A stretch of DNA of 64,000 nt from the NCBI RefSeq assembly GCF_003076475.1, contig NZ_CP020919.1, positions 1,178,001 to 1,242,000 on the forward strand, in the 5' to 3' direction. The position numbers and the translations under genes were made by a program. Under the pieces are notes generated by a model that worked only from the letters and a program-made list of their open reading frames with translations, made no database searches and had not been told where the DNA came from. Of this stretch, positions 18,056 to 26,767 are shown in pieces (the stretch's first letter is position 1; each line of letters opens with the position of its first letter). The stretch comes from Flavobacterium kingsejongi. Its GTDB lineage: Bacteria; Bacteroidota; Bacteroidia; Flavobacteriales; Flavobacteriaceae.

Positions 18056-19311
18056 TATTTGCGTATGGCTTCAATTTGGAAAACTTTCTCGATCCATTCA
18101 ATGCTTTCATCAACAATGGTGTCCTGGTCTTTCAGGTGGTTGGCAAAATGATTGGTGATTTTTTGTATAATGCGGTTGCTGATTAATTCCGCCTGCTCCT
18201 CATCAAAATTACTGATTTTTTTACGTTGAAAATTCAATTCTGTAGTTTTGATGGAATTTAGCTTTTCTTTCAGGGCATGAATGGTAGGGGCAAACTTCCT
18301 GCCGTTCAGCCAGTCGTTGAATTCCTCTTTGATTTCATCAATGATGGCTTCCGCTTGTGGGATATGCAGTTTTCGTTTTTCAAGGGTTTCATCGGTCATC
18401 TTTGCCAGGTCATCCAAATGGATCAGGCTGATTCCGGGAATATCCCTTACGTTTTCATGAACATTTTTTGGAATCGACAAATCCAGGATCAGCAAGGGTT
18501 TGTTGAGGTCAAGGATAGAAGCATCTATAGTAGGTAACTGGGCTCCGGTAGCTACGACAAGCACATCCGCTTTTTGTATTTCCAGCGGAAGCAGATCATA
18601 ATCCTTTACAACCAGATTAAATTTTCCTGCAATTTTTTCCGCTTTCCCACGGGTTCTGTTGATCAGGATAATATGATCGTTTTTGGTGTGTTTTACCAGA
18701 TTTTCACAGGTATTGCGCCCAATTTTACCGGTACCAAACAACAATATATTCTTGGAGCTGATGTCGGCGATGTTGTTCATTATATATTGTACCGACGCAA
18801 ATGATACCGAAGTGGCACCAGAGCTGAGTTCGGTTTCATTCTTGATTTTTTTGCTCGCCTGAATTACACAGTTGACCAGCCGCTCAAAAAAAGTATCTGT
18901 CAAGCCAAAAGATTTGGATTCAATAAAACTGTTTTTGATTTGGCCAATAATTTCAAAGTCTCCCAGGATCTGGCTGTCCAATCCGGAACCCACACGGAAT
19001 ACGTGATTAATGGCATCCTGGTTTTTATATACGAAAGCAACTTTTTGAAATTCCTCCACTGTTCCGCGGCTATTGTCGCAAAGTAATTTGATAAGCTGGA
19101 AAGGATGTTCCGCAAAGCCATAGATTTCGGTTCTGTTACAGGTTGAAATCAGTATTAAGCTACTGATTCCTTCATTTTCTGCCTGTTGTAATAAGGCAGT
19201 TTTGGACTGGGCATCTAAACTGAACTTTCCCCTTACAGCGGCATCTGCTTTTTTATAGCTTAGACCGACGGCATAAAAGGTCAGGTGTTTCGATACATTA
19301 TTATTGTTCAT
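18055..19311 (-). CDS. hemA: Glutamyl-tRNA reductase
   Basis: Reduces glutamyl-tRNA(Glu) to glutamate-1-semialdehyde, the committed step of the C5 haem pathway. It has 418 residues. The catalytic cysteine is in ISTCNRTEIYG, followed by the glutamate-binding segment with GLDSQILGDFEIIGQIK and the NADPH fold LLFGTGKIGRNTCENL. The C-terminal dimerisation helices end in IQKITNHFANHLK. It is the first gene of the leftward haem operon. hemL, needed for the next step, is not in the window. Confidence 0.98.
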   Translation of the reverse strand: MNNNNVSKHLTFYAVGLSYKKADAAVRGKFSLDAQSKTALLQQAENEGISSLILISTCNRTEIYGFAEHPFQLIKLLCDNSRGTVEEFQKVAFVYKNQDAINHVFRVGSGLDSQILGDFEIIGQIKNSFIESKSFGLTDTFFERLVNCVIQASKKIKNETELSSGATSVSFASVQYIMNNIADISSKNILLFGTGKIGRNTCENLVKHTKNDHIILINRTRGKAEKIAGKFNLVVKDYDLLPLEIQKADVLVVATGAQLPTIDASILDLNKPLLILDLSIPKNVHENVRDIPGISLIHLDDLAKMTDETLEKRKLHIPQAEAIIDEIKEEFNDWLNGRKFAPTIHALKEKLNSIKTTELNFQRKKISNFDEEQAELISNRIIQKITNHFANHLKDQDTIVDESIEWIEKVFQIEAIRK

Positions 19312-19473
19312 ACGAGGTACTTTGAGTATGTTTTCTTAAGAAGCCTAAATTTGATGTGAATTTCTTTTTTGTTTCATGCCGGGATTTAAAACCAGCGTGA
19401 AAAGAAGTTCTTTAATTCCCGATCTGCGAAGGGTCAAAAGAGACAAAAAATGGCTTAGCTTAAAAAAGCTCAA

Positions 19474-19505
19474 CAAAAGTATTATTATACTTTCATAAAA
19501 AACAA
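19474..19505 (-). promoter_or_regulatory. hemA operon promoter
   Basis: On the minus strand TTG (19505-19503) is followed after 21 bp by TACTTTTG (19481-19474), an exact TAnnTTTG. It implies a leader of about 155 nt before the hemA ATG. Confidence 0.6.
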
Positions 19506-19613
19506 CGCTCAAAGTTCTTTTTATGTCGCTATGAGATATTTTGATTTAAAATGGTGATTTAAATTTAAAATGATTTAAATTTGCACTGAAATCAACACTT
19601 TACATCGTTTTTG

Positions 19614-19633
19614 TTTAGAACCATTCTAAATAA
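19614..19633. promoter_or_regulatory. Palindromic operator, candidate iron (Fur-like) box
   Basis: TTTAGAA, spacer CCA, TTCTAAA is a perfect 7-bp inverted repeat, continued as TAA. Its right half resembles the TCTAAATAA box at feoA (32496-32510) and at the siderophore receptor (42590-42604). It lies 46 nt before the ATG of the AraC-type regulator. Confidence 0.5.
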
Positions 19634-19676
19634 AAAAGGATTTAATTTTGAAAAATAGCAATAAAAAAATACCGCT

Positions 19677-20549
19677 ATGAGTTCACAGGAAGAGATTAAA
19701 ATTGAGGATGGTTTTTCGATCTTACGCTTTCAAAATGATAGTGATGAAACGTCCCATTTCGAGCGGGAAGTACACATGGATTTAATCCAGTTTCATTTTG
19801 GAATTAAGGGTAGGGCGAAATTCATTTTTAACCAGGGTCGATATGCGCTGGATTTGAAAGAGGAAGTCTCTTTGTTTTTATACAACCCCCAAAAAGAACT
19901 TCCGGTACATTTGGAAATTGCCCCGCATTCCTGGGTGATTTCAGTCCTGATCTCGATCAAAAAATTTCATGGACTTTTTTCTTCAGAAGCAGATTATATC
20001 CCTTTTTTAAGTGAAGGGAATAAGGATAAGAAGTATTATAAGGATGAAACGATCAGTCCCTCGATGTCGATTGTACTGAATCAGCTGTTTAATTTCAACC
20101 TGCACCAATCCATAAAAAACCTCTACTTCAAAGGGAAGGCTTACGAATTGCTGAGTCTTTATTTCAACAGGAATGAAGATCCCAATGCCGAGCAATGCCC
20201 TTTTTTAGTGGATGAGGACAATGTACTTAAAATCCGCAAAGCAAAGGACATCGTTATCGCCAATATGGCCGAGCCTCCGGGACTTCAGGAATTAGCAGAT
20301 CAGGTAGGGATAAATCTCAAAAAGCTTAAAATGGGCTTCAAACAGATTTATGGGGATAGTGTCTATAGCTTTTTGTTTGACTATAAAATGGAATTTGCAC
20401 GAAAATTGCTGGACAGTGGTTCGTATAATGTCAATGAGGTAGGACTTAAGATCGGCTATAGTACAGCCAGTCATTTTATAGCGGCTTTCAAAAAGAAATT
20501 TGGAACCACTCCCAAAAAATACCTGATGTCAATTAATGTAAACGCATAA
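19677..20549 (+). CDS. AraC-family transcriptional regulator at the haem divergon
   Basis: A 290-residue protein with an N-terminal cupin-like sensing domain (about 20-130) and a C-terminal pair of AraC helix-turn-helix motifs (about 190-287). These are PGLQELADQVGINLKKLKMGF cut to LADQVGINLKKLKMGF, then NVNEVGLKIGYSTASHFIAAFKK with the final FGTTPKKYL. Conserved placement between hemA (divergent) and hemH (55 nt downstream) suggests control of haem or iron genes. The ligand is unknown. Confidence 0.92.
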   Translation: MSSQEEIKIEDGFSILRFQNDSDETSHFEREVHMDLIQFHFGIKGRAKFIFNQGRYALDLKEEVSLFLYNPQKELPVHLEIAPHSWVISVLISIKKFHGLFSSEADYIPFLSEGNKDKKYYKDETISPSMSIVLNQLFNFNLHQSIKNLYFKGKAYELLSLYFNRNEDPNAEQCPFLVDEDNVLKIRKAKDIVIANMAEPPGLQELADQVGINLKKLKMGFKQIYGDSVYSFLFDYKMEFARKLLDSGSYNVNEVGLKIGYSTASHFIAAFKKKFGTTPKKYLMSINVNA

Positions 20550-20558
20550 TATAAAAAC

Positions 20559-20595
20559 GCCTGAATGATAAAATCAGGCATTTTAATTTTTTAAT
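20559..20595 (+). terminator. Hairpin between the AraC-type gene and hemH
   Basis: The stem GCCTGA / TCAGGC encloses a loop of about nine bases and is followed by an interrupted T-rich tract. It should end or attenuate the regulator transcript before hemH at 20605. Confidence 0.6.
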
Positions 20596-20604
20596 AAAGA
20601 ATAA

Positions 20605-21636
20605 ATGAAAGGTGTATTGTTAGTAAACCTGGGTTCTCCAAAGAGTCCTGAGCCCAAAGATGTTAAACCGTATCTGGATGAATTTTTAATGGATAAATAC
20701 GTGATTGATGTCCCGTTTTTATTACGCGCATTATTGGTCCGTGGCATTATTTTGAGAAAGCGGCCTGAAAAATCGGCAGAAGCTTATAAAAAAATCTGGT
20801 GGGAAGAAGGATCCCCGCTGATTGTGCTTTCGAAGCGAATGCATGAAAAAGTAAAGGCAAAAGCAGAAGTTCCGGTAGCATTAGCCATGCGTTACGGAAC
20901 ACCTTCAATAGAATCCGGATTACAGGAACTTGCTGATAAAGGGGTAACGGAAGTATTGCTTTTTCCATTGTATCCACAATATGCAATGGCTTCTACCTTA
21001 ACCATATTGGTTTTGGCTGAAGAAATCCGGAAGAAGAAATTTCCACAAATGACTTTTACCGATGTTCCGGCATTCTATAATAAACCGGACTATATCAAAA
21101 ACCTTTCTGATTCCATTCAGAAACATTTAAAAGGGTTTGACTATGACTTATTGTTGTTCTCCTACCACGGTATTCCGGAACGCCATGTGCGAAAAACCGA
21201 TGTTACCAAATCCCATTGCAAAATAGATGGTAGCTGTTGTAGTACGCCATCGGCAGCGCATCAGTTCTGTTACCGCCACCAGTGTTATGAAACGACACGA
21301 TTGGTAGTGGAGCAGCTGGGATTGCCAAAAGAAAAATACCGACAAACCTTTCAGTCCCGACTCGCAGGAGACAAATGGCTGGAACCTTATACCGATATTG
21401 AAATCAATAAAATGCCAGGGGAGGGGATTAAGAACCTTGCCGTTGTAACCCCGGCTTTTGTGGCGGATTGCTTAGAAACGCTGGAAGAAATTGCAATGCA
21501 GGCCAACGAAGATTTCAAAGCCAATGGTGGAGAAAACTTTTTAGCAATACCCTGCCTGAATGATGATGAAAATTGGATAGAGACCTTGGTCAAATGGATT
21601 GACGAATGGGCTTTTGCCGAAAAAACAGTAGTATAA
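20605..21636 (+). CDS. hemH: Ferrochelatase
   Basis: Inserts Fe2+ into a porphyrin to make haem. It has 343 residues. LLVNLGSPKSPEP is at the N-terminus. The active-site histidine is in SYHGIPERH (about 185-193), and VTPAFVADCLETLEEI is near the C-terminus. An internal segment at about 203-228 has a cysteine cluster (C-x6-CC-x9-C-x4-C), resembling ferrochelatases that hold a [2Fe-2S] cluster on internal cysteines. A MATE pump and hemJ follow with no gap, indicating one operon. Confidence 0.97.
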   Translation: MKGVLLVNLGSPKSPEPKDVKPYLDEFLMDKYVIDVPFLLRALLVRGIILRKRPEKSAEAYKKIWWEEGSPLIVLSKRMHEKVKAKAEVPVALAMRYGTPSIESGLQELADKGVTEVLLFPLYPQYAMASTLTILVLAEEIRKKKFPQMTFTDVPAFYNKPDYIKNLSDSIQKHLKGFDYDLLLFSYHGIPERHVRKTDVTKSHCKIDGSCCSTPSAAHQFCYRHQCYETTRLVVEQLGLPKEKYRQTFQSRLAGDKWLEPYTDIEINKMPGEGIKNLAVVTPAFVADCLETLEEIAMQANEDFKANGGENFLAIPCLNDDENWIETLVKWIDEWAFAEKTVV

Positions 21637-22995
21637 ATGGCTGTTTCATCGGTTGAATTAGGGACTCAGGATATCAAGAAATTACTGATAAAACAATCTG
21701 TACCCTCTTCTGTAGGCATTTTATTTATGTCGGTGAATATCCTGATTGATACGATTTTTGTCGGTCAATGGATTGGTTCACTGGCTATTGCTGCTGTTAC
21801 AGTAGTTCTCCCGATTACCTTTTTGATTTCTTCACTGGGAATGGCCATTGGTGTTGGTGGAAGTTCCGTACTCTCTAGGGCTTTAGGGGCGGGAGATAAG
21901 GAAAAGGCACTATTGACTTTAGGGAATATGATCTCCATGACATTCCTGTTGGCATCCATCTTTGTACTTGTCGGCCTTTTTTTTAGTGAAGAAATGTTAT
22001 TGCTTTTCGGGGCAAACGGAAATATTATGGCTCCAGCCCGGGAATTCTTTTTTCCGGTTTTATTCGGTGTTCCTTTTTTGGCACTTTGTATGGTGGGAAA
22101 TAATGTGATACGTGCCGAAGGAAAAGCGAAATTTTCGATGTATTCGATGATCATTCCCGCTTTTGTAAATATTATCCTGGATATTGTATTCATTAAAATC
22201 CTGGATATGGGAATATATGGCGCGGCACTCGCAACCTGTATTTCCTATTTTATGGCTTTCCTGTTTGTACTGTGGTTTTTTGTTTATAAAAGTGAGATGC
22301 ATTTGGCATGGCATCATTTTGCATTCCGGAATACTATTGTCAAAGAGATTACAACCTTAAGCTTTGTGACGTTTTCCCGGCAGGGAGTTGTCAGCATCCT
22401 GGCGATTATATTGAACCATACCCTGTATACCTACGGGGGAGAACATTCAGTTACCGTGTATGGCATTATTAGCCGGATGCTGATGTTTGCTTTATTTCCG
22501 GTCTTGGGTATTACACAGGGCTTTCTGCCTGTTGCAGGTTATAATTATGGTGCCCAGAATTACCATCGTGTCAAAGAGTCTATTTTAATCTCGATAAAAT
22601 ATGCAGGACTACTGGCCATACTAATTTTTATTGTGATCCTTACTTTTGCCCGCCCGATTGTGGCCATCTTTACAAACGATCCGGCGGTCATTGCAGAAAC
22701 ACCCAATGCGTTGCGCTGGGTATTTGCTGCCTCACCAATTATAGCCGTCCAGCTGATTGGCGCTGCTTATTTCCAGGCAGCGGGTAAAGCCAGGCAGGCT
22801 TTATTCCTGACCCTTACGAAACAGGGCTTTTTCCTGATTCCACTGGTGCTGATCCTCCCTAATTTTTTTGGCATTTTTGGAGTATGGGTAGCATTTCCGA
22901 TTGCAGATGTATTATCCACCCTGATTACGGCCTACTTTTTAAAAAAAGAACTATCAACCAATCTTATCGAAACCGAAGATGGAAAACTATTATGA
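21637..22995 (+). CDS. MATE-family efflux transporter in the haem operon
   Basis: A 452-residue inner-membrane antiporter with about 12 helices in two MATE repeats (IAAVTVVLPITFLISSLG and GVGGSSVLSRALGAGDKEKA in the first; GITQGFLPVAGYNYGAQN in the second). It starts immediately after the hemH stop codon and overlaps hemJ by 17 nt. MATE pumps export cationic drugs or metabolites with Na+ or H+. Its tight embedding between two haem enzymes suggests export of a porphyrin, haem or toxic intermediate, but that is inference. Confidence 0.93.
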   Translation: MAVSSVELGTQDIKKLLIKQSVPSSVGILFMSVNILIDTIFVGQWIGSLAIAAVTVVLPITFLISSLGMAIGVGGSSVLSRALGAGDKEKALLTLGNMISMTFLLASIFVLVGLFFSEEMLLLFGANGNIMAPAREFFFPVLFGVPFLALCMVGNNVIRAEGKAKFSMYSMIIPAFVNIILDIVFIKILDMGIYGAALATCISYFMAFLFVLWFFVYKSEMHLAWHHFAFRNTIVKEITTLSFVTFSRQGVVSILAIILNHTLYTYGGEHSVTVYGIISRMLMFALFPVLGITQGFLPVAGYNYGAQNYHRVKESILISIKYAGLLAILIFIVILTFARPIVAIFTNDPAVIAETPNALRWVFAASPIIAVQLIGAAYFQAAGKARQALFLTLTKQGFFLIPLVLILPNFFGIFGVWVAFPIADVLSTLITAYFLKKELSTNLIETEDGKLL

Positions 22996-23533
22996 TTACC
23001 TCAAATCCCTGCACCTTATTTTTGTAATTACCTGGTTTGCGGGTTTGTTTTATATTGTACGGCTTTTTGTTTACCAAATAGAAGCTGCCGATAAACCCTC
23101 GCCTGAAAAGGAAATCCTGCAAAACCAATACCGTATTATGACCTACAGGTTGTGGTATATTATTACCTGGCCTTCGGCGATCTTGGCCAGTATTTTTGCT
23201 TTCTGGATGCTTTTTTTTACCGACCGCGGCAATATCTGGCTAGAGTTTTCCTGGATGCATGTAAAACTTGGCTTTGTATTTGTGCTGTACCTGTATCATT
23301 TAAAATGCCACCAGATTTTCAAGCAGCTTCAAAAGGATGAAGTACGCTATACCACCAATTTTATGCGCCTTTGGAATGAGGGGGCAACAATTATTCTGTT
23401 TGCTGTCGTTTTTTTAGTAATTTTAAAAAGTGCAGTCAATTGGATTTTTGGTGTAATTGGAATCTTTTTGTTTTCGGTGCTGATTATGCTGGGATTCCGG
23501 TTTTACAAAAGAATCCGGGAGCGCAACCGTTAA
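22979..23533 (+). CDS. hemJ: Protoporphyrinogen IX oxidase HemJ
   Basis: Oxidises protoporphyrinogen IX to protoporphyrin IX in the inner membrane. HemJ replaces HemG or HemY in many bacteria. It has 184 residues with about four or five membrane helices. The conserved histidine is H12 (KSLHLIFVITWFAGLFY), and the helix with WMHVKLGFVF carries H94 and K96. It fills the step between hemF and hemH, so the pathway from glutamyl-tRNA to haem in this window lacks only hemL. Confidence 0.92.
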   Translation: MENYYDYLKSLHLIFVITWFAGLFYIVRLFVYQIEAADKPSPEKEILQNQYRIMTYRLWYIITWPSAILASIFAFWMLFFTDRGNIWLEFSWMHVKLGFVFVLYLYHLKCHQIFKQLQKDEVRYTTNFMRLWNEGATIILFAVVFLVILKSAVNWIFGVIGIFLFSVLIMLGFRFYKRIRERNR

Positions 23534-23570
23534 GCTGTTCGTATAACCAGGAGGCACTTAATTTAATCCG

Positions 23571-25064
23571 ATGTTTAGAAATTTCAAAATAAAACGGCTA
23601 TCACTACGCGTCAGGATTTTCCTGTCGATGATACTGTTGACGCTGATTGCCTCCATCCTTATCGCTTCGATATCCATTTATCAGTTTAAAAAAGAAGCGA
23701 AGGATTATCATAAGGAACGGCTGGAACGCAAAGAGAATTCAGTCAAAGAGCATATCAATTACATACTGCAAACGACGACCTATCCCCTGACCACAGAAAA
23801 CCTGCCGTTGATTTTTAAAGACCGCATTCATGAATTATCTAATATTCATGGATTGGAAATTAATATCTATGGACTGGATGGGAAGTTACTGAAATCATCC
23901 AAGGCCAAATTCTCCATTGATTCGGCCACACCACCCATTTCCGATTTTATACTAAAACTAATTCAGTCCACACCCGACAAACGGTATGTGGACATCCATA
24001 CAATCGACGGGCAGAAATTCCGCTCTTCTTACAGTTATATTAAGGATATCAAATTCAAGCCGCTTGGGATACTCAATCTGCCCAATATTGAAGATGATGG
24101 TTTTTATGACCGCGAGTTGACCAATTTCCTGATACGCCTTGGTCAGGTATACCTCTTTATGTTGGTTTTTGCTATTGTACTGGCCTATTTCCTGTCCAGT
24201 TACATTACACAGTCTTTGAAAAATATTTCGGATAAGATCACAGAAACCAATTTCAATCAGAAAAATGAAAAGATTGAAGTAGAAGGCACCAGCAGGGAGA
24301 TTAATTCCCTGATTAACGCCTACAACAGTATGGTGGATAAGCTGGAAGAAAGTGCCCTGAAGCTTGCACAAAGCCAAAGAGAACAGGCCTGGCGTGAAAT
24401 GGCGAAACAGGTCGCCCACGAGATTAAAAATCCATTGACGCCAATGCGACTCACAGTACAGAGTTTCCAACGGAAATTTAATCCGGAAGATCCTGATGTA
24501 AGACAGAAAATGGATGATTATTCCAAAACATTAATCCAGCAAATTGATACCATGAGTTCGGTTGCTTCAGCCTTTTCGAACTTTGCTTCTATGCCTGCGC
24601 AGCAAAATGAAACCCTGAATGTTGTGGATGTAGTACAGTTGGCATTGGATATTTTTAATGAGGATTTTATCGTTTTTGAAAAAGAAGAAGATGAGATCAT
24701 TACCAAAATGGATCGCACGCAGCTGATCCGGATCATTACTAACTTAGTTAAAAATGCACTACAGGCAGTACCGGAAGGGCGGCAGAAGGAAATTATCGTC
24801 AGTGTATTGCGTCGGGATAATATGGTTTTGATTAAAGTTAAAGACAATGGTTCCGGGATCGAGCCGGAGCATGCCGGAGTGATCTTTGAGCCGAAATTTA
24901 CCACGAAAAACAGTGGCATGGGATTGGGTCTTGGAATTATAAAAAATATTATTGAAAATTATAAAGGAACGATTACTTTTGAAACAGAACCTGGACAAGG
25001 GACCATTTTTATTGTAACCTTGCCCATTATCAGGGAAGCAGTTTCGCGAAAATTTAATAGCTAA
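23571..25064 (+). CDS. NtrY-like sensor histidine kinase
   Basis: A 497-residue kinase. Membrane helix 1 is at about 16-36, the sensor region at 40-195 and helix 2 at about 198-220, followed by a HAMP linker. The HisKA motif is MAKQVAHEIKNPLTPMRLT with H283, the NtrY/AtoS-like form. The N-box is LVKNALQAVP, G1 is DNGSGI and G2 GMGLGLGIIKNII. No response regulator is adjacent, so it is an orphan. It starts 37 nt after hemJ and could be cotranscribed. The signal is unknown. Confidence 0.92.
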   Translation: MFRNFKIKRLSLRVRIFLSMILLTLIASILIASISIYQFKKEAKDYHKERLERKENSVKEHINYILQTTTYPLTTENLPLIFKDRIHELSNIHGLEINIYGLDGKLLKSSKAKFSIDSATPPISDFILKLIQSTPDKRYVDIHTIDGQKFRSSYSYIKDIKFKPLGILNLPNIEDDGFYDRELTNFLIRLGQVYLFMLVFAIVLAYFLSSYITQSLKNISDKITETNFNQKNEKIEVEGTSREINSLINAYNSMVDKLEESALKLAQSQREQAWREMAKQVAHEIKNPLTPMRLTVQSFQRKFNPEDPDVRQKMDDYSKTLIQQIDTMSSVASAFSNFASMPAQQNETLNVVDVVQLALDIFNEDFIVFEKEEDEIITKMDRTQLIRIITNLVKNALQAVPEGRQKEIIVSVLRRDNMVLIKVKDNGSGIEPEHAGVIFEPKFTTKNSGMGLGLGIIKNIIENYKGTITFETEPGQGTIFIVTLPIIREAVSRKFNS

Positions 25065-25076
25065 AATAAAAAAATT

Positions 25077-25859
25077 ATGGCCTTCGAAAACATTTTGACA
25101 GCACAGGAAAACGGAGTGGCAACAATAACCATCAACCGACCGGCAAAATTAAATGCTTTGAATAAAGCAACAATAGAAGAATTACACGATGCTTTCAAAG
25201 CAGCAGATACAGATCATTCTGTAAAAGTTATCATAGTAACCGGCAGTGGGGAAAAAGCTTTTGTAGCGGGTGCTGATATTGCAGAGTTTTCAGAATTCTC
25301 TACAGAAGAAGGTGCGCAGCTTGCGGCCAGAGGACAGGAATTATTATTCGATTTTGTACAGCATTTAGGAACTCCGGTAATTGCCGCAGTAAACGGATTT
25401 GCTTTAGGAGGTGGATTGGAACTTGCAATGGCGGCACATTTCAGGATTGCTTCTGATAATGCTAAAATGGGACTTCCTGAAACTTCCCTTGGAGTTATTC
25501 CTGGTTATGGCGGTACACAACGGCTTCCGCAATTGGTCGGGAAAGGACGTGCTATGGAAATGATTATGACCGCCAGTATGATTGATGCCGAGACGGCAAA
25601 AGCATACGGATTGGTAAATCATGTAGTACCACAGGCAGAATTGGGCGAATTTGTAAAAACAATTGCTGCCAAAATCATGAAGAATTCACCTGCAGCAATC
25701 GCCGCGGCAATAGAATCGATTAATGCCAATTATGAAGATGGTGTCAACGGCTTTACAACCGAAATCAGGGCTTTTGGAAAATGCTTTGGTACAGCAGATT
25801 TCAAAGAGGGTACGACGGCTTTCCTGGAAAAGCGAAAAGCATCATTTACCGGAAAATAA
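25077..25859 (+). CDS. Enoyl-CoA hydratase/isomerase family protein
   Basis: A 260-residue crotonase-fold enzyme. The oxyanion-hole segments are AFVAGADIAEF and GFALGGGLELAMA. Both catalytic glutamates of true hydratases are present, E115 and E135 (LPETSLGVIPGYGGTQRL). It probably hydrates 2-enoyl-CoA in fatty-acid or butyrate-type beta-oxidation. It starts 12 nt after the kinase gene, but no other beta-oxidation gene is nearby, so the exact chain length or pathway is open. Confidence 0.93.
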   Translation: MAFENILTAQENGVATITINRPAKLNALNKATIEELHDAFKAADTDHSVKVIIVTGSGEKAFVAGADIAEFSEFSTEEGAQLAARGQELLFDFVQHLGTPVIAAVNGFALGGGLELAMAAHFRIASDNAKMGLPETSLGVIPGYGGTQRLPQLVGKGRAMEMIMTASMIDAETAKAYGLVNHVVPQAELGEFVKTIAAKIMKNSPAAIAAAIESINANYEDGVNGFTTEIRAFGKCFGTADFKEGTTAFLEKRKASFTGK

Positions 25860-25860
25860 A

Positions 25861-25993
25861 AAAAAAGAGGGAGTCTCAAAACTAAAAAAAGTCCTTGAGA
25901 ATTGCATATTTGAGACCTGCGCTCCGACAGGAGTCCGAGTAAAAAACAGAAAAAGAGGCTATTTCACGAGTTGTGAGACAGCCTCTTTTTTTT
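25861..25993. repeat. MITE-like hairpin element with imperfect terminal inverted repeats
   Basis: The left end AAAAGAGGGAGTCTCAAAAC and the inverted right end AAAAGAGGCTGTCTCACAAC match in about 17 of 20 positions. Inside are a hairpin GTCTCAAA (25873-25880) / TTTGAGAC (25909-25916), a small hairpin CTCC-GACA-GGAG, and a strong right-hand hairpin (25951-25993) ending in eight T, which can serve as a terminator for the enoyl-CoA hydratase gene. There is no coding capacity. It could be a miniature transposable element or the remains of an insertion sequence. Confidence 0.55.
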
Positions 25994-26065
25994 GCTAAAA
26001 TTTTTAGGGTAGTGAAAACGGTAATCCTAAAAATAAATGGTTATAGTTTAAAGTATATAATTATC

Positions 26066-26719
26066 CTATTTCAAGCCTTCCCATTCAGCATAAAACTGGG
26101 ACAGGAAAGTTTCCATATACCGGTGGCGTTCCTGAGCAATTTTTTTTCCGGTTGTGGTATTCATCAGGTCTTTGAGCAATAATAGTTTCTCATAAAAATG
26201 ATTGATAGTCGGAGTGTTGCTTTTTTTATATTCTTCTTTGGACATGGTAAGGTTAGGTGCAATATCCGGATTATAGAGTGGCCTGTTTTTAAAGCCCCCA
26301 TAATTAAAGGTGCGTGCAATCCCTATGGCACCCAAAGCATCGAGACGATCGGCATCCTGTACGATCGCCAACTCAGGAGAGGAAAACTTCCGTTCAAAAT
26401 TCCCGCCTTTATAAGAGATGTTTTCGATAATATTTATGACATGCGCAATGATAGCTTCCGGTACATTTTCACTTTCCAGAAAGTTGCGGGCGACCCTCGG
26501 GCCTACGGTTTCATCACCATTATGAAATTTGCTATCGGCAATGTCATGCAATAGTGCGCCGAGTTCTATAATTAAAAGATTGGCATTTTCTTCTTTGGCA
26601 ATCAGGAGGGCATTTTTATACACTCTTTCAATATGGAACCAATCGTGCCCGCCTTCTGCATTTTGAAGTTGTTCCTGTACGAAGATTTTGGTTTTGGCGA
26701 TCAGGTCGGTATGTTTCAT
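26066..26719 (-). CDS. HD-domain phosphohydrolase (YedJ-like)
   Basis: A 217-residue single HD domain with the metal-binding set GGHDWFHIERVYKNA (H near residue 20-26), LLHDIADSKF and a later D in IVQDADRLDALGAIGIARTF. Such proteins hydrolyse phosphomonoester or nucleotide substrates. This subgroup has no established substrate. It is a single gene facing left. Confidence 0.9.
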   Translation of the reverse strand: MKHTDLIAKTKIFVQEQLQNAEGGHDWFHIERVYKNALLIAKEENANLLIIELGALLHDIADSKFHNGDETVGPRVARNFLESENVPEAIIAHVINIIENISYKGGNFERKFSSPELAIVQDADRLDALGAIGIARTFNYGGFKNRPLYNPDIAPNLTMSKEEYKKSNTPTINHFYEKLLLLKDLMNTTTGKKIAQERHRYMETFLSQFYAEWEGLK

Positions 26720-26733
26720 GTTTTAGGTATTAA

Positions 26734-26762
26734 AAAAATCCTTTCTTGTGGAAAGGATTTTT
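26734..26762. terminator. Bidirectional-looking terminator downstream of the desaturase
   Basis: A 12-bp perfect stem AAAAATCCTTTC / GAAAGGATTTTT with loop TTGTG. It lies between the desaturase stop (26768) and the HD-domain gene start (26719), so it ends the leftward desaturase transcript. Confidence 0.85.
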
Positions 26763-26767
26763 AAAGA

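Larger units (their letters stand above)
19312..19676. other. Divergent regulatory region between hemA and the AraC-type regulator
   Basis: This 365-bp gene-free stretch contains a hemA promoter, an AT-rich block with three GATTTAAA repeats (starting about 19543, 19556 and 19572), two plus-strand TAnnTTTG boxes (19576-19583 and 19643-19650) and a 17-bp palindrome at 19614-19630. Confidence 0.6.

Noticed and set aside
23958..24919. Minus-strand open frames of 170 and 133 codons
   Set aside because: Both are opposite the NtrY-like kinase, whose full domain set is intact.
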